A stretch of 64,000 nucleotides of DNA from Brevundimonas fontaquae (GCF_017086445.1 NZ_CP070968.1:2480001-2544000), one strand, 5' to 3'; positions 29,389 through 38,455 are shown, counted from the first letter of the stretch. Notes: generated from the letters alone by a model not told the origin. Translations and numbers: made by a program.

Positions 29389-29475
29389 CGTCGGATTTCT
29401 TTCACAGACGGGTTGCGAAGCGCTGCGGCTCCGACTAGAGAAGCCCCTCGCTCGACCAAGCGATATCGGCGCCGC

Positions 29476-29567
<92 letters not shown>

Positions 29568-29568
29568 T

Positions 29569-29606
29569 CCTGAGAAAACACCGTACAAACAACGGTGTAC
29601 CTCAGG
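29569..29606. repeat. nested inverted repeat beside attL
   Basis: Outer arms CCTGAG/CTCAGG enclose a 7-bp inverted repeat ACACCGT/ACGGTGT with a 7-base loop. It may be a recombinase site or an RNA hairpin at the tRNA 3' end. Confidence 0.4.
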
Positions 29607-29694
29607 CCCTAGTAACCACCACTGGGATTTGGTACCGTTTCATGGTCCCCACAGTTCGCTGTGAGGGCGTCTTCCGCCTGGGTCGTACGCCCCG

Positions 29695-30528
29695 GTGAAA
29701 GAGCTTGGGGTTCGCCGCATCGCGCGGAAGCCGTCCCCGCACCTTCTTTGTCGAAGCGGCACCTATTACCTGCGCGTGCGGGTGCCGGTTCATCTGAAGG
29801 CGCGGATCGGTGTCAGCGAGATCCGACGGTCTTTAGCCGTCCAGCATCCTCGACCAGCACAGGCCCTCGCCCTTCGATATGGCGCGCGCGTGTTGGAGAT
29901 GTTCGAGATGATCACCCGTCAACCTGTCACCAAGGCTGAAGCCCGGCGTTTGGTCGCGGGCTGCTTCTTAGACCTCCGAAAAGACGCTGAGCTGGGCTTT
30001 CTGCCGATCACGGAGCGACCGGACCTTGAGAGGGATGAGCAGCGTGACCTCTCCCGACAACGGATCAACGCTCTCCAGGAACAGGTGAACCTGAAGACCT
30101 TCGATGCGGAGATCAGGACGCGGGCGATCCTGCTTACCGGGCGTTCCGGCATCGCCTTCCTCGACCAGCCCGAGGGCGTGCAAGCAGACATCATGGAGGG
30201 TGTCGCCCGGGCCTGCATCGAGCAGACCCGATTACAAATGTTCCGGCTGGACGACCGGCTTGCGCCGTATGATGCCGTCGACCCGCTTTTTAAGCTCATG
30301 CCGACGAACGACGAGGTTCCGTGTTGCGCGGCTGCCTCCGGGAAGACCCTCGGAGAACTGCGGAGCCTGTATCTCAAGTACGGCGAACTTCATTGGGTGC
30401 CGAAGACCCTTGCAAGCCGGCAACGCCAGCTCGCACTGATTGTCGAATTCTTCGGACAGGATATGAGATCGTCCACACGTGCTGTCGCCGCAGTGCTTGG
30501 CCGCCGGCCGGTTCACGGCGAGGCATGA
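29695..30528 (+). pseudogene. truncated tyrosine-recombinase integrase (N-terminal part only)
   Basis: Reads 277 residues. The N-terminal RKPSPHLLCRSGTYYLRVRVPVHLKARIGVSEIRRSLAV is the DUF6538-like start of many proteobacterial tRNA-targeting integrases. A helical middle region and the beginning of the SAM-like core-binding domain follow (LYLKYGELHWVPKTLASRQRQLALIVEFFG, about 220-250). The frame then ends, and the catalytic domain with the Arg-His-Arg-Tyr residues is absent from this and other frames downstream. The start is probably GTG at 29695. The next gene follows 112 bases later, so the C-terminal part was deleted. Confidence 0.8.
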
Positions 30529-30640
30529 TCTCAAATGTGTCCACTACCCACTTTTAGATTGCTCTCGGCCGCTCCCGTGTCACGCTCAACTCTGGGATCG
30601 AATGCCCTTGGCCCTCCCGCCAATCAGCCGGAGAGCCAGC

Positions 30641-31711
30641 ATGTTTCCCGAAGCAATTTTCGACGCCACCTTGGACCTTCTGTCCGACGAAATACGAGGG
30701 CAGGAGATCCCCTCCCCAGCCCCGTTGAACACAGATAGTTGGCTCGCCCGGTCGGTTCTGCAAAAAGCGCTTCGTCGTGGGATGACAGACCTAGCTTTGA
30801 GCGCGGCCGCTCAACTTCATCTCCTGGATCGTCGCACGCTGTGGCGACGACTGATCGTCACCGCCCTTGAAGACCTCGGCCCGCAAGAGTTCGGAACCAT
30901 TGCTGCCGTCGTCTGCGCCGCTCGGAACTCAGGCTGGCGCACTAGATCGGGGGGAGACTGGCCAATAATCGCGGCGCTAATTCGGCGTGCATGCGCAGGC
31001 ACGCGCAGTCAAGTTGCGAATGACCTCTGGAATATTGCCCTGCACGATCCTGCCCTGTCGGATGCGAAAGCTGACATATGCGAGCTTTCACCTGACGCCG
31101 TTCGCGAGCTGTCGATGCAGGCTTCCGACCTTGGAGTCAGGGCGAGCGCCGCCCTTGTCGCAATTGGCCAAGCCGAATGGTGCGACAGCGGTAGTTACGA
31201 TTACCGCGCCTTTTTTGAAGTGTACGCCGCTCGCGCTCCCGTAGAAACCGCAGTACTTTCAGAGGCGTTTAGAATAACGCGCGTCCCTCTGGCCGGACTT
31301 CTCCTGATCTTGGGTCATGAGACCGCGCAACCAGTTGCACGGATAAATGACGACGTCGCACCCGTCGCTTGGAACGGTCCAATCCCGACCTTCGCCATGG
31401 ACCAATACACCCGCTCTGGCAAAACGGTGATTCGGCAGTTTGTGCAGCAGTCCGCGATTTGGAATAGGTTCTGCAAACACTGGCATATCCAGAAGCCGAA
31501 CCATATCGCGGCAGCAGCGGAGCTATTATTCCGGATCGATGGCGCGGCGGTCACGTCACGGGCGCTAAGCCGTCAATCAGCTGATCTTCGCAACCGATCC
31601 GAGATTTTGGGATGCTTTATGCCGGTCGGAGCTGTCCATGACGCAGCGTCGGTCATACGCCTCCAGCTGCCGCTTATCGATAAAATGCGCTCAAGCTTCA
31701 AACTAACCTGA
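30641..31711 (+). CDS. island hypothetical protein, MgsA/RarA C-terminal-like
   Basis: Largely helical protein of 356 residues. The stretch DSWLARSVLQKALRRGMTDLALSAAAQLHLLDRRTLWRRLIVTALEDLG (about 27-75) reminds me of the C-terminal clamp-loader-like region of MgsA/RarA ATPases, here without any AAA+ domain. The C-terminal 150 residues are not recognised. ATG at 30641 is preferred for the GGAGAG ribosome site; the frame is open upstream. Low-GC composition fits the island. It is separated from the GTPase operon by 364 bases, so it may be independent cargo. Confidence 0.68.
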   Translation: MFPEAIFDATLDLLSDEIRGQEIPSPAPLNTDSWLARSVLQKALRRGMTDLALSAAAQLHLLDRRTLWRRLIVTALEDLGPQEFGTIAAVVCAARNSGWRTRSGGDWPIIAALIRRACAGTRSQVANDLWNIALHDPALSDAKADICELSPDAVRELSMQASDLGVRASAALVAIGQAEWCDSGSYDYRAFFEVYAARAPVETAVLSEAFRITRVPLAGLLLILGHETAQPVARINDDVAPVAWNGPIPTFAMDQYTRSGKTVIRQFVQQSAIWNRFCKHWHIQKPNHIAAAAELLFRIDGAAVTSRALSRQSADLRNRSEILGCFMPVGAVHDAASVIRLQLPLIDKMRSSFKLT

Positions 31712-32075
31712 AACAGGCGCTTCCTACCTCTATGGATGCTCAAAACGCCCACAGATCGGTCTATCAGAGCAGGATCAATACCAAATAAACTCCTACCTTC
31801 GGGAATGGGTTAGGCACTGCAAACCGCATGCGGCTGACGGGGCATTCGCATGAATGCCTCCACAACAGGTTGTCACGGCGTCTGGACAAGCTCGTCCCGA
31901 GCGTGCACGTGTGTATTTCTGGTTGGGGGCGAGCGCCTTTGAGGGTCGTATGAGGCGAATGGCATTTCGCATCTGGACCACCTGATGCCGCTTTGGTCGA
32001 TCGATCTGCGCTTGATGGCGCGGCGTCAGATTGCACAATGTTCTCAATGCGAAATATTCTGACGGTGCGGCATCC
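31712..32075. other. 364-base non-coding region before the GTPase operon
   Basis: No convincing gene on either strand. It should hold the promoter of the downstream operon. A short inverted repeat (GGCATTC, loop gcat, GAATGCC) lies at 31841-31858 and could be an operator or hairpin. It is AT-richer than the core genome. Confidence 0.5.
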
Positions 32076-33356
32076 ATGCTATTTCTCCATCTGTCTGACA
32101 TCCACTTTCGGGCGTCAGAGGTCGCAACGGCGCAGGATCCAAACCGCAATCTTCGCAACGAGATCGTTCGTGACGCGAAAAAATTCTGCGAAGATTTGGG
32201 CAAGACCCCCGTTGGCATACTTATCTCGGGTGATATCGCTTTTGCTGGTCAGAGAAGTGAGTACGAGTTCGCGAAAGCTTGGCTGAAAGTCTTGGCAGAA
32301 GCTTGTGGAACAAACCTCAGCTCTGTGTTCGTTTGTCCCGGCAACCACGACGTCGATCGCAAGCTTGCCGGTCGCTACATGAATCAAGCTCTACACCAGC
32401 AGATCAAGAACGCAGACCCCATGGTGCTTCATCAGCTCATGGAGGGCTTACTCAGAGACGATCAGACGGGCCGCATTCTTTACGAGCCATTAGATGAATA
32501 CAACTCTTTCGCAGGTCAGTTCTTTTGCGACATGAACGCCCCTGACCGGACTGTCGTTTCTCGGAATGATCTCCGCTTTTCTGACGGATCTCAGCTCAAG
32601 ATTTGGGCAGTTAATACGGCTTGGGTTTCCAGCGAAGCCGACGACGAGAACCAGCTTTTCATCGATACCGCAGCTTTGCAGATTCCACGTGAAGCTGGGG
32701 TAGAGAACATCGTGATGTTCCACCATGCTAACCGATGGCTTCGCAACGGCCAGACATGGGATGACCACCTCCGAGCGGTCGCACGCATCCAGCTATGCGG
32801 TCATGAGCATCTGGCTCGGGTCGAGGAGTTTAAAAGCTGCGTTCGCCTTCGCGCGGGCGCGCTCCACCCAGAACGAACTGAACCCAATTGGCAACCTGGC
32901 TATAACTTGTTTGAGGTCGATGTTGAGGAAATAGACGGCCGCCGGGTGATGAATGTCGATGTTCATGTTAGGGTTTGGTCGCCTGCTACTGAAACTTTTC
33001 AAGCCCAGGCAAGCTCGGACGGAAACGTTTGGAAAAACTCTTTCGGGCTCGAAGCGTGGACACCACCTGTCACAGCCGGCCGCTCAGAAGAAACAGTCGA
33101 GGACGAAAGCGCTGAGAATGTTGATCAGGATGCCGCGACGATGAACGGGCGCGAGATCGGCATCGCGTTTTTCAGCTTGCCTTACAGCCGCAAGCTAGAG
33201 ATCGCCGCACGTCTTAACTTGATGGACGAGTCAGATATCAACCAGCCGGATTACGAGCGTTTCCGACGTGTCTTCAAACGCGCGGCCGAGCGGAACCAAA
33301 TGCCTGACCTTGAGGCGGCCATTGTCTTGGCCGGCGGAGCCGTAGCAAGGAACTGA
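32076..33356 (+). CDS. calcineurin-like metallophosphoesterase, first gene of the GTPase operon
   Basis: Binuclear metallophosphoesterase of 426 residues. All five family motifs are present: LHLSDIHF (Asp8, His10), SGDIAF (51-56), PGNHDVD (88-94), FHHANRW (His216/217) and CGHEHLARV (GHEH at 242-245). The C-terminal 150 residues form an unknown domain ending in a helical segment (AFFSLPYSRKLEIAARLNLMDESD). Probable substrates are nucleic acid, nucleotides or phosphoproteins. The next gene starts one base after its stop. In a conflict system this would be the natural effector. ATG 32076 has only a weak ribosome site; a TTG at 32031 is in frame. Confidence 0.9.
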   Translation: MLFLHLSDIHFRASEVATAQDPNRNLRNEIVRDAKKFCEDLGKTPVGILISGDIAFAGQRSEYEFAKAWLKVLAEACGTNLSSVFVCPGNHDVDRKLAGRYMNQALHQQIKNADPMVLHQLMEGLLRDDQTGRILYEPLDEYNSFAGQFFCDMNAPDRTVVSRNDLRFSDGSQLKIWAVNTAWVSSEADDENQLFIDTAALQIPREAGVENIVMFHHANRWLRNGQTWDDHLRAVARIQLCGHEHLARVEEFKSCVRLRAGALHPERTEPNWQPGYNLFEVDVEEIDGRRVMNVDVHVRVWSPATETFQAQASSDGNVWKNSFGLEAWTPPVTAGRSEETVEDESAENVDQDAATMNGREIGIAFFSLPYSRKLEIAARLNLMDESDINQPDYERFRRVFKRAAERNQMPDLEAAIVLAGGAVARN

Positions 33357-33357
33357 A

Positions 33358-34404
33358 ATGAATTTTGCGGATAAGTATGCTTTAGCAGGGCTGCAACCTG
33401 GCCCTGACATCATAGGTTTGCGCAAGAAATCTATCGAACGCGTACCGAAAGATTTGAAACACCCCCAAGTCCTCAACCTTTGCAGATATTATTTCGATCT
33501 GCCGAACGCAGATGTTCAGTGGCTGACTGACATTCTTGTCGAAGACGACGGAAGCTTCTCGTTGATCACCAATGCCCGCGAGATGAAGACGCTCGTGGCC
33601 TGCGTTCTGTCGGATCGGATAGAAGGTGGATACAACTTCACAACTCTCTCGGTTTTGGTTGCTTCCGCCATGGGTAAAAGGCAGCCGGTCGAAGCGGCAT
33701 GGCTGTTGGAAATGGCAGCGCAAGCTGAAGTTAATCAGCAGGTCGCCACCCACCGGCCTCCTATCGCGCCGGACATTAAAAAATTGACCGCTAGCAAGCT
33801 TGCCGAGGAGATTGAAGCTCTGTCGGAGAACGAAGGCGATTACGTCGGCGTCATTGGAAAAGTCCGGGCTGAATCTATCAGCAATTCGACCGCTCTAATC
33901 ACGCAATGCAACGCTGCTGTATCAGCCTTGGCTAAGCAAAATTCGCTTCTACAAGAACAAACTAACATATTGTGGTGGCTCTATGGTGCCAGCAGCAACT
34001 ACCTTGATCGGCCGTTCGCCGATGTGCCTTTCCCTTCGAACTACCTTCTCTGTGGACTTGAACTCGCCGAGCTCTGCCTTAATCTTGGCCCAGTGGCTAC
34101 TCCGGTCATGCTGGAGCGCATGGCTAAACTCTCCAAGAAGGGGCGAGGCACAGCCGCGCTATCGACGGCAGTCGAAGGGATCGACCAAGCTGCAATTGAG
34201 AAGATCCCACTTTCGCGTATCGGCGGCTTTGACGACCTCTTCGTCGTTCATTCTGCCCTAGAGAAGTATGCATCTGGCGGCCCCGGCATCTGGCAAGCCT
34301 TGGTCGCGAAAGAGACCGGTCTGGATGTTACAGCCGCCGTCGAGCCTCGCGACTTGGGCATCCAGGCATTTCGGGAATACCGTTTGGCGGTAGGCATCTC
34401 GTGA
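33358..34404 (+). CDS. all-helical GTPase-associated protein (GASH-like)
   Basis: Protein of 348 residues predicted mostly helical. It has the segment LLQEQTNILWWLYGASSNYLDRPF (LWWLYG at 205-210), which matches my memory of the GTPase-associated system helical (GASH) family, followed by FPSNYLLCGLELAELCLNLGPVATPVMLERM. ATG at 33358 has AAGGA upstream. The stop overlaps the next GTG start by four bases (GTGA). It probably scaffolds or regulates the two GTPases. The family assignment is from recognition only. Confidence 0.68.
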   Translation: MNFADKYALAGLQPGPDIIGLRKKSIERVPKDLKHPQVLNLCRYYFDLPNADVQWLTDILVEDDGSFSLITNAREMKTLVACVLSDRIEGGYNFTTLSVLVASAMGKRQPVEAAWLLEMAAQAEVNQQVATHRPPIAPDIKKLTASKLAEEIEALSENEGDYVGVIGKVRAESISNSTALITQCNAAVSALAKQNSLLQEQTNILWWLYGASSNYLDRPFADVPFPSNYLLCGLELAELCLNLGPVATPVMLERMAKLSKKGRGTAALSTAVEGIDQAAIEKIPLSRIGGFDDLFVVHSALEKYASGGPGIWQALVAKETGLDVTAAVEPRDLGIQAFREYRLAVGIS

Positions 34405-35333
34405 CGGATGTCGATATCGATCCGTCGGACATCGACGCTTTCGATGATGACGTCTCTGTCCCGCCGACAGCTGAAGATGATTGGGAGCCATTGGCGTCAA
34501 CGCGGCTTTTCGACGGAGTGGGTGCCGACGCCTTCCTGAGAAGAGCTCCAGCGACCATCGTGGCGATTGTCGGCGAGCGAGGCAGCGGCAAGACCACGCT
34601 AGTTAGTACTATATACGAGCGCTTCCTGAGAGAACCCTTTGGCGGGTACCTCTTTGCTCTCAGCCGAACCCTTACGGGGTTCGAGCAGCGCCTGTTCACA
34701 TCACGTCTGGCGTCTGGCCGAGCAGTTCCCGCCACGCCAAGAACATCGGCCCAAGACCCACTCCACTTCTTTCATCTGGCTTTGGCCAGGGACAGTAACC
34801 CGAGCGTCCATTTCAACTTACTTCTGTCTGAGCGGGCTGGCGAACTATACCGTCTAGTGCGAGACAACCCGGCCAGAGCGTTGGATCTTCCCGAGATAAC
34901 AAAGGCCGATCACATTGTGGTCGTGATCGATGGACGTAGGCTAATCGACCCCAAGTCGGCCGCTGAAGCTGCTGCCGAAACGCGCGGGCTGCTACGAGCT
35001 TTAGCAGATAGTGGGGCAGTACCAACCACCGCATGTGTTCAAGTTGTCGCTACAAAAATGGATCTCTTTGCTGGGCGTGGAAAGACTAAGTCTCGCGCTG
35101 CGTTGAAGGAGCTTCAGGATGCTTTAACGAAAGCGTTTGCAGCCCGCTTCGCAAGTTTCCAACACTTTGAAGTCACAGCACGAGACCCAAAGGCAAAAGT
35201 GTCAGTCGGCTCGGGCACTGAACGATTGCTGAACCTTTGGACTGCTGATCGCCCGCCGCCCGCTCGCCCGAAGCCTGATCTGCCCGTGCTGACGACCCAG
35301 TTTGATCGCCTCAGGCTTAAACCAGGAGCCTGA
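34401..35333 (+). CDS. P-loop GTPase, double-GTPase system component 1
   Basis: GTPase-like protein of 310 residues with an acidic N-terminal tail. The Walker A motif GERGSGKTT lies at 58-66. The segment LLLSERAGELYRLV (about 136-149) occupies the switch II position but lacks the usual DxxG. VVATKMDLF stands for the base-recognition NKxD. The gene is coupled to the helical protein upstream (GTGA overlap) and followed by a second, different GTPase. This pair corresponds to the DO-GTPase1/DO-GTPase2 arrangement described in bioinformatic surveys of biological-conflict systems. Confidence 0.8.
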   Translation: MTDVDIDPSDIDAFDDDVSVPPTAEDDWEPLASTRLFDGVGADAFLRRAPATIVAIVGERGSGKTTLVSTIYERFLREPFGGYLFALSRTLTGFEQRLFTSRLASGRAVPATPRTSAQDPLHFFHLALARDSNPSVHFNLLLSERAGELYRLVRDNPARALDLPEITKADHIVVVIDGRRLIDPKSAAEAAAETRGLLRALADSGAVPTTACVQVVATKMDLFAGRGKTKSRAALKELQDALTKAFAARFASFQHFEVTARDPKAKVSVGSGTERLLNLWTADRPPPARPKPDLPVLTTQFDRLRLKPGA

Positions 35334-35334
35334 T

Positions 35335-36189
35335 GTGGCTAACACAAGAACGGTAATTCTCGGACTTCCGGAGTCTGGAAAAACCACATTTCTCGCTGCA
35401 CTTTGGCATCTGATGGAGTCTGAGGAAACGGACATTGGCTTGGTCGTTGATCGTGTCGAAGGTGATCAAAAATACCTGAATGATATCGCCGCCAAATGGC
35501 GCACATATCAGCCCGTCGGCCGTACGTCCCAGGTGGGTGATACGGATGTATCCATCCTTGTGCGTAACACTGCGACTAATGAAACGGGGGAACTAAGCTT
35601 CCCCGATCTAGCGGGCGAGGCGTTCGACCGCCAGATCGAAGACCGCCGCATCACGCCTAGCTACCTCACAAACTTTGATGGCGACGACGGCGTCCTATTG
35701 TTCATTAAGGTTGACCGCGTGGACGAAGAAATGTCCATCGCAGAAATGAATGAGCTGGTGGGCGCACCGGCCGAAGGCGGGGCTGACAAGGACGCGTCGG
35801 TCGACCCTGACGAAGTCGAATGGGGACCCAAGCTGATTTTGAACCAAGCCCGGATCGTTCAGATTCTTACCGACCTCCTTGATCGGCCATTCGCCGTACG
35901 GCCTCGGCGTTTGGCAGTTATTTTGTCTGCTTGGGATGTTCTTCTTAACCCGCCGGCTCCCGAAGACTGGCTTGCGAGCAATATGCCGCTGGTGCATCAG
36001 TTTTTGACATGCAACCGATCAATGTTTGAGACGCAGGTCTACGGAGTTTCTGCTCAGGGCTTAGATCTGGAAAAAGGTGACGTTTCTAAAATGCCCCACC
36101 TCACTGCGAGCAAGCGCATTACTATGGTTGGGAATGGCGCTAGAATCCATGACCTCACAGCACCTTTGACTTGGCTGATGACGGGCTGA
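35335..36189 (+). CDS. P-loop GTPase, double-GTPase system component 2
   Basis: GTPase-like protein of 284 residues. The N-terminus MANTRTVILGLPESGKTTF holds Walker A (10-17). SFPDLAGEAFDRQ is a good switch II (DxxGE). ILSAWDVL (about 200) is a degenerate base-recognition motif in place of NKxD. A probable helical or beta insertion surrounds residues 120-160 (MSIAEMNELVGAPAEGGADKD). GTG at 35335 has AGGAG eight bases upstream and overlaps nothing. It is the fourth gene of the operon, directly followed by the GTPase-associated protein. Confidence 0.82.
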   Translation: MANTRTVILGLPESGKTTFLAALWHLMESEETDIGLVVDRVEGDQKYLNDIAAKWRTYQPVGRTSQVGDTDVSILVRNTATNETGELSFPDLAGEAFDRQIEDRRITPSYLTNFDGDDGVLLFIKVDRVDEEMSIAEMNELVGAPAEGGADKDASVDPDEVEWGPKLILNQARIVQILTDLLDRPFAVRPRRLAVILSAWDVLLNPPAPEDWLASNMPLVHQFLTCNRSMFETQVYGVSAQGLDLEKGDVSKMPHLTASKRITMVGNGARIHDLTAPLTWLMTG

Positions 36190-36191
36190 TC

Positions 36192-38171
36192 GTGGGTCTA
36201 AAAGCAGTTCATCAGGCGCTCTTCGGTTATGAGGATGGGCACCGGCTACTTGCGAGTTCGCTTCGCTTGTCGCCAACATTGACGTCCAGTCTCACAGTCG
36301 CGAGCGATTTGGCTCCGGATGTACGCTTCCACGGAACTGACGGGTATTGGACAGGCTTCCCGCTGCCCGAACTCAAAATGTACGCCTTAATGCGAACCTG
36401 GCCCGCGCCAGAGATGCCACGCCCCGGTTGCGTCTGGACCCATGTTTTATTCGTGGACATCGAGATTTTGGGAACGACGCGGGAACTCGGCGCTTTCACG
36501 CATCTCGTGCAACGTCCTCAAGCGGATTGGACGAAAGCTCGCTATAGCAATGCCTTGCCATTCAACGCTGAAGAACACGGGCTCGCTCGTATACCAACTG
36601 CTTATAAGAGGGCTGATGAAATTCTGAGTGTCATCTATCATCCGGGAAGGCCTCGCTCTATCGAAGCATCGCCGGGCGAGTTGGATGAACTGATATTTGC
36701 GTTGTGGTCGCAGCAATGGCCTAGGCTACGCCGGAACTTCCGATTCCAGACTGCGGTAGTTGGCCATGACAGTCCGACCCGGCAATCGATGTTCGATCTT
36801 AGATTGATTTCGACAACTGCGCTGCCTGAGGGGCCAAACATACTTGTTGATGCGATCGAGCCACGCTGGGTTGGCGCAGCTGCGGAAGACATCGTTACTG
36901 GACCGACTGGTCTATTCAGGGCGTTTCTGCGCCGATACGGAGATGACGTTAGGCGGCCTCGCTCATCCTTTGCTCCCCTCGCGACCGTTTTCACCTCCCG
37001 CGGCGAAAGACTAAATGGTCAAGGTGCCTACGGCGTTCTCGAACTTGTAGCTGAGTCGTTCCCAGAGCCGTCAGACGCCGTCACGCTCAAAACGGATCTG
37101 ATTTCTGGCGATGATCCTGAACTTTCTGCGGACCTGATCAGCCTGCTCAGCTTCTTGGTGTCTTCCGATAATGGCGGGAGTTTTCCCCCAATTCCAAACC
37201 GGGCATTCCATAAGCTGAAGTCATATTGGCCGAAGCGGAAGGCCGAATTGCTTGATTTGGCGCAGGCGGCTCTTCACAGCAATCACGAGATTGCACCATC
37301 GGTTGTCGATGCCGTCGTTTCGGCGATACCCAAAGACACGGTGTGGGTGGCCACAACTGACTGCCCGCCGCTGCGAGAGGCAATCGTTCGTCGAAATCCG
37401 CAGGTGCTTGTCAGCGCGCCTGAGGATCGGCTGGACAATGACGCGATGTTCGAGCTGCTGGAGCATGTTCCGAGCGATGCAGATTATCTGACGGATCTGT
37501 TTATGTCGCTGGTGCGTCGAGACGATCAAAGGCTGGTGGACTGGGCTTTTCAACGCGACCCGAGTGGCGTGATTGACGTCATCTTCGGCTATGTTTCGGC
37601 AAACTACCCGATTCCTCAGATCTGGCACCGATTGCTTGCTAGTCGCCCAGCCGAAATTCTCAGGTTGGATCGCCTCTCTGCGATTGAAACCGAGTCCGGT
37701 TTGCTGAACGTTGCGAGTATGGTCGGATGGGAATCTGACGAGATGGTAGTTGCTGGTCCTAGTGTTTGGATTGCCCCATTGAAAACAGCCCGACAAGATC
37801 TTTCAGACGATGATCGGGTGTGGTTGCAAAGCGGTCTGTTGGTCTTAGCACTTAGATCCGGCTCGGATCCTAGTGCTCCTGACCTTCTTGAATTGGTATT
37901 CGATCCTGTTTTTCGTAGAGCCGACAAGAGCTACCTTCCCTATCGCGTACGTGAGCTGTTAGACCGGTGGTTGCCGCGTGCACCGTACTTCAACAGCGAT
38001 CTGGCAAATAGACTGGTGCTTGGGATCGCCTACGCGATTCGATACGGTGGATTACCCCCTTCCGCCTACTATCAAGTCACCTCAGACAAGAACGCTGCAA
38101 AGGGCGTTCGCAAAGCGCTCGATGTCGATACGACCGGCCGGAAAATTCTTCGGTCGATCGGTTTGAAGTGA
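36192..38171 (+). CDS. GTPase-associated protein 1 (GAP1)-like, large
   Basis: Protein of 659 residues. The N-terminal signature AVHQALFGYEDGHRLLASSLRLSPTLTSSLTVASDLAPD and the following GYWTGFPLPELKMYALMRTWPAPEMPRPGCVWTHVLFVD agree with the GAP1 N-terminal domain known from double-GTPase systems. The middle part includes DELIFALWSQQWPRLRRNFRFQTAV, and a long alpha-solenoid-like C-terminal half follows. The start is GTG 36192 (TTG 36171 possible, overlapping the GTPase gene). It probably couples the GTPases to target recognition. The stop overlaps a small downstream frame (GTGA). Confidence 0.82.
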   Translation: MGLKAVHQALFGYEDGHRLLASSLRLSPTLTSSLTVASDLAPDVRFHGTDGYWTGFPLPELKMYALMRTWPAPEMPRPGCVWTHVLFVDIEILGTTRELGAFTHLVQRPQADWTKARYSNALPFNAEEHGLARIPTAYKRADEILSVIYHPGRPRSIEASPGELDELIFALWSQQWPRLRRNFRFQTAVVGHDSPTRQSMFDLRLISTTALPEGPNILVDAIEPRWVGAAAEDIVTGPTGLFRAFLRRYGDDVRRPRSSFAPLATVFTSRGERLNGQGAYGVLELVAESFPEPSDAVTLKTDLISGDDPELSADLISLLSFLVSSDNGGSFPPIPNRAFHKLKSYWPKRKAELLDLAQAALHSNHEIAPSVVDAVVSAIPKDTVWVATTDCPPLREAIVRRNPQVLVSAPEDRLDNDAMFELLEHVPSDADYLTDLFMSLVRRDDQRLVDWAFQRDPSGVIDVIFGYVSANYPIPQIWHRLLASRPAEILRLDRLSAIETESGLLNVASMVGWESDEMVVAGPSVWIAPLKTARQDLSDDDRVWLQSGLLVLALRSGSDPSAPDLLELVFDPVFRRADKSYLPYRVRELLDRWLPRAPYFNSDLANRLVLGIAYAIRYGGLPPSAYYQVTSDKNAAKGVRKALDVDTTGRKILRSIGLK

Positions 38172-38386
38172 TCGACCGAATTTGGAAACGGCTAGATAGT
38201 GCCGTTTTGACCTTTTCGCCGACAGAGAATGGCTGGCCCCACAACGCTAGGATATTGTCCGATTTTTCCATTCCTGCATCCGTCAAGGCAGTTGAACCAA
38301 GTGTGAAGACCGCCCTCGATGCAATAGCAGTGCGCAGCTCAGTGGCACCGCACATGATACCATTCCTTGACATCCAATTGGTTTAG
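38168..38386 (+). CDS. possible small last gene of the GTPase operon
   Basis: Frame of 72 residues, MIDRIWKRLDSAVLTFSPTENG to FLDIQLV, starting at a GTG that overlaps the preceding stop (GTGA), the same coupling seen between other genes of this operon. No family recognised. It might instead be a chance frame; it ends before the right attachment repeat. Confidence 0.4.
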   Translation: MIDRIWKRLDSAVLTFSPTENGWPHNARILSDFSIPASVKAVEPSVKTALDAIAVRSSVAPHMIPFLDIQLV

Positions 38387-38436
38387 TTTACTCGATAAAT
38401 CAATACCTTAACCTACGTCTAGGCATGAGCATCTCC

Positions 38437-38455
38437 TCCCACCCTCTCCGCCATT
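38437..38455 (+). repeat. right attachment repeat (attR)
   Basis: TCCCACCCTCTCCGCCATT, identical to the tRNA-Ser(CGA) 3' end at 29549-29567, in the same orientation. It marks the right border of the island. Confidence 0.9.

Noticed and set aside
31793..32218. A minus-strand 141-codon frame in the gap before the GTPase operon
   Set aside because: It overlaps the phosphoesterase start, has no ribosome site or recognisable pattern, and is not protein-like.
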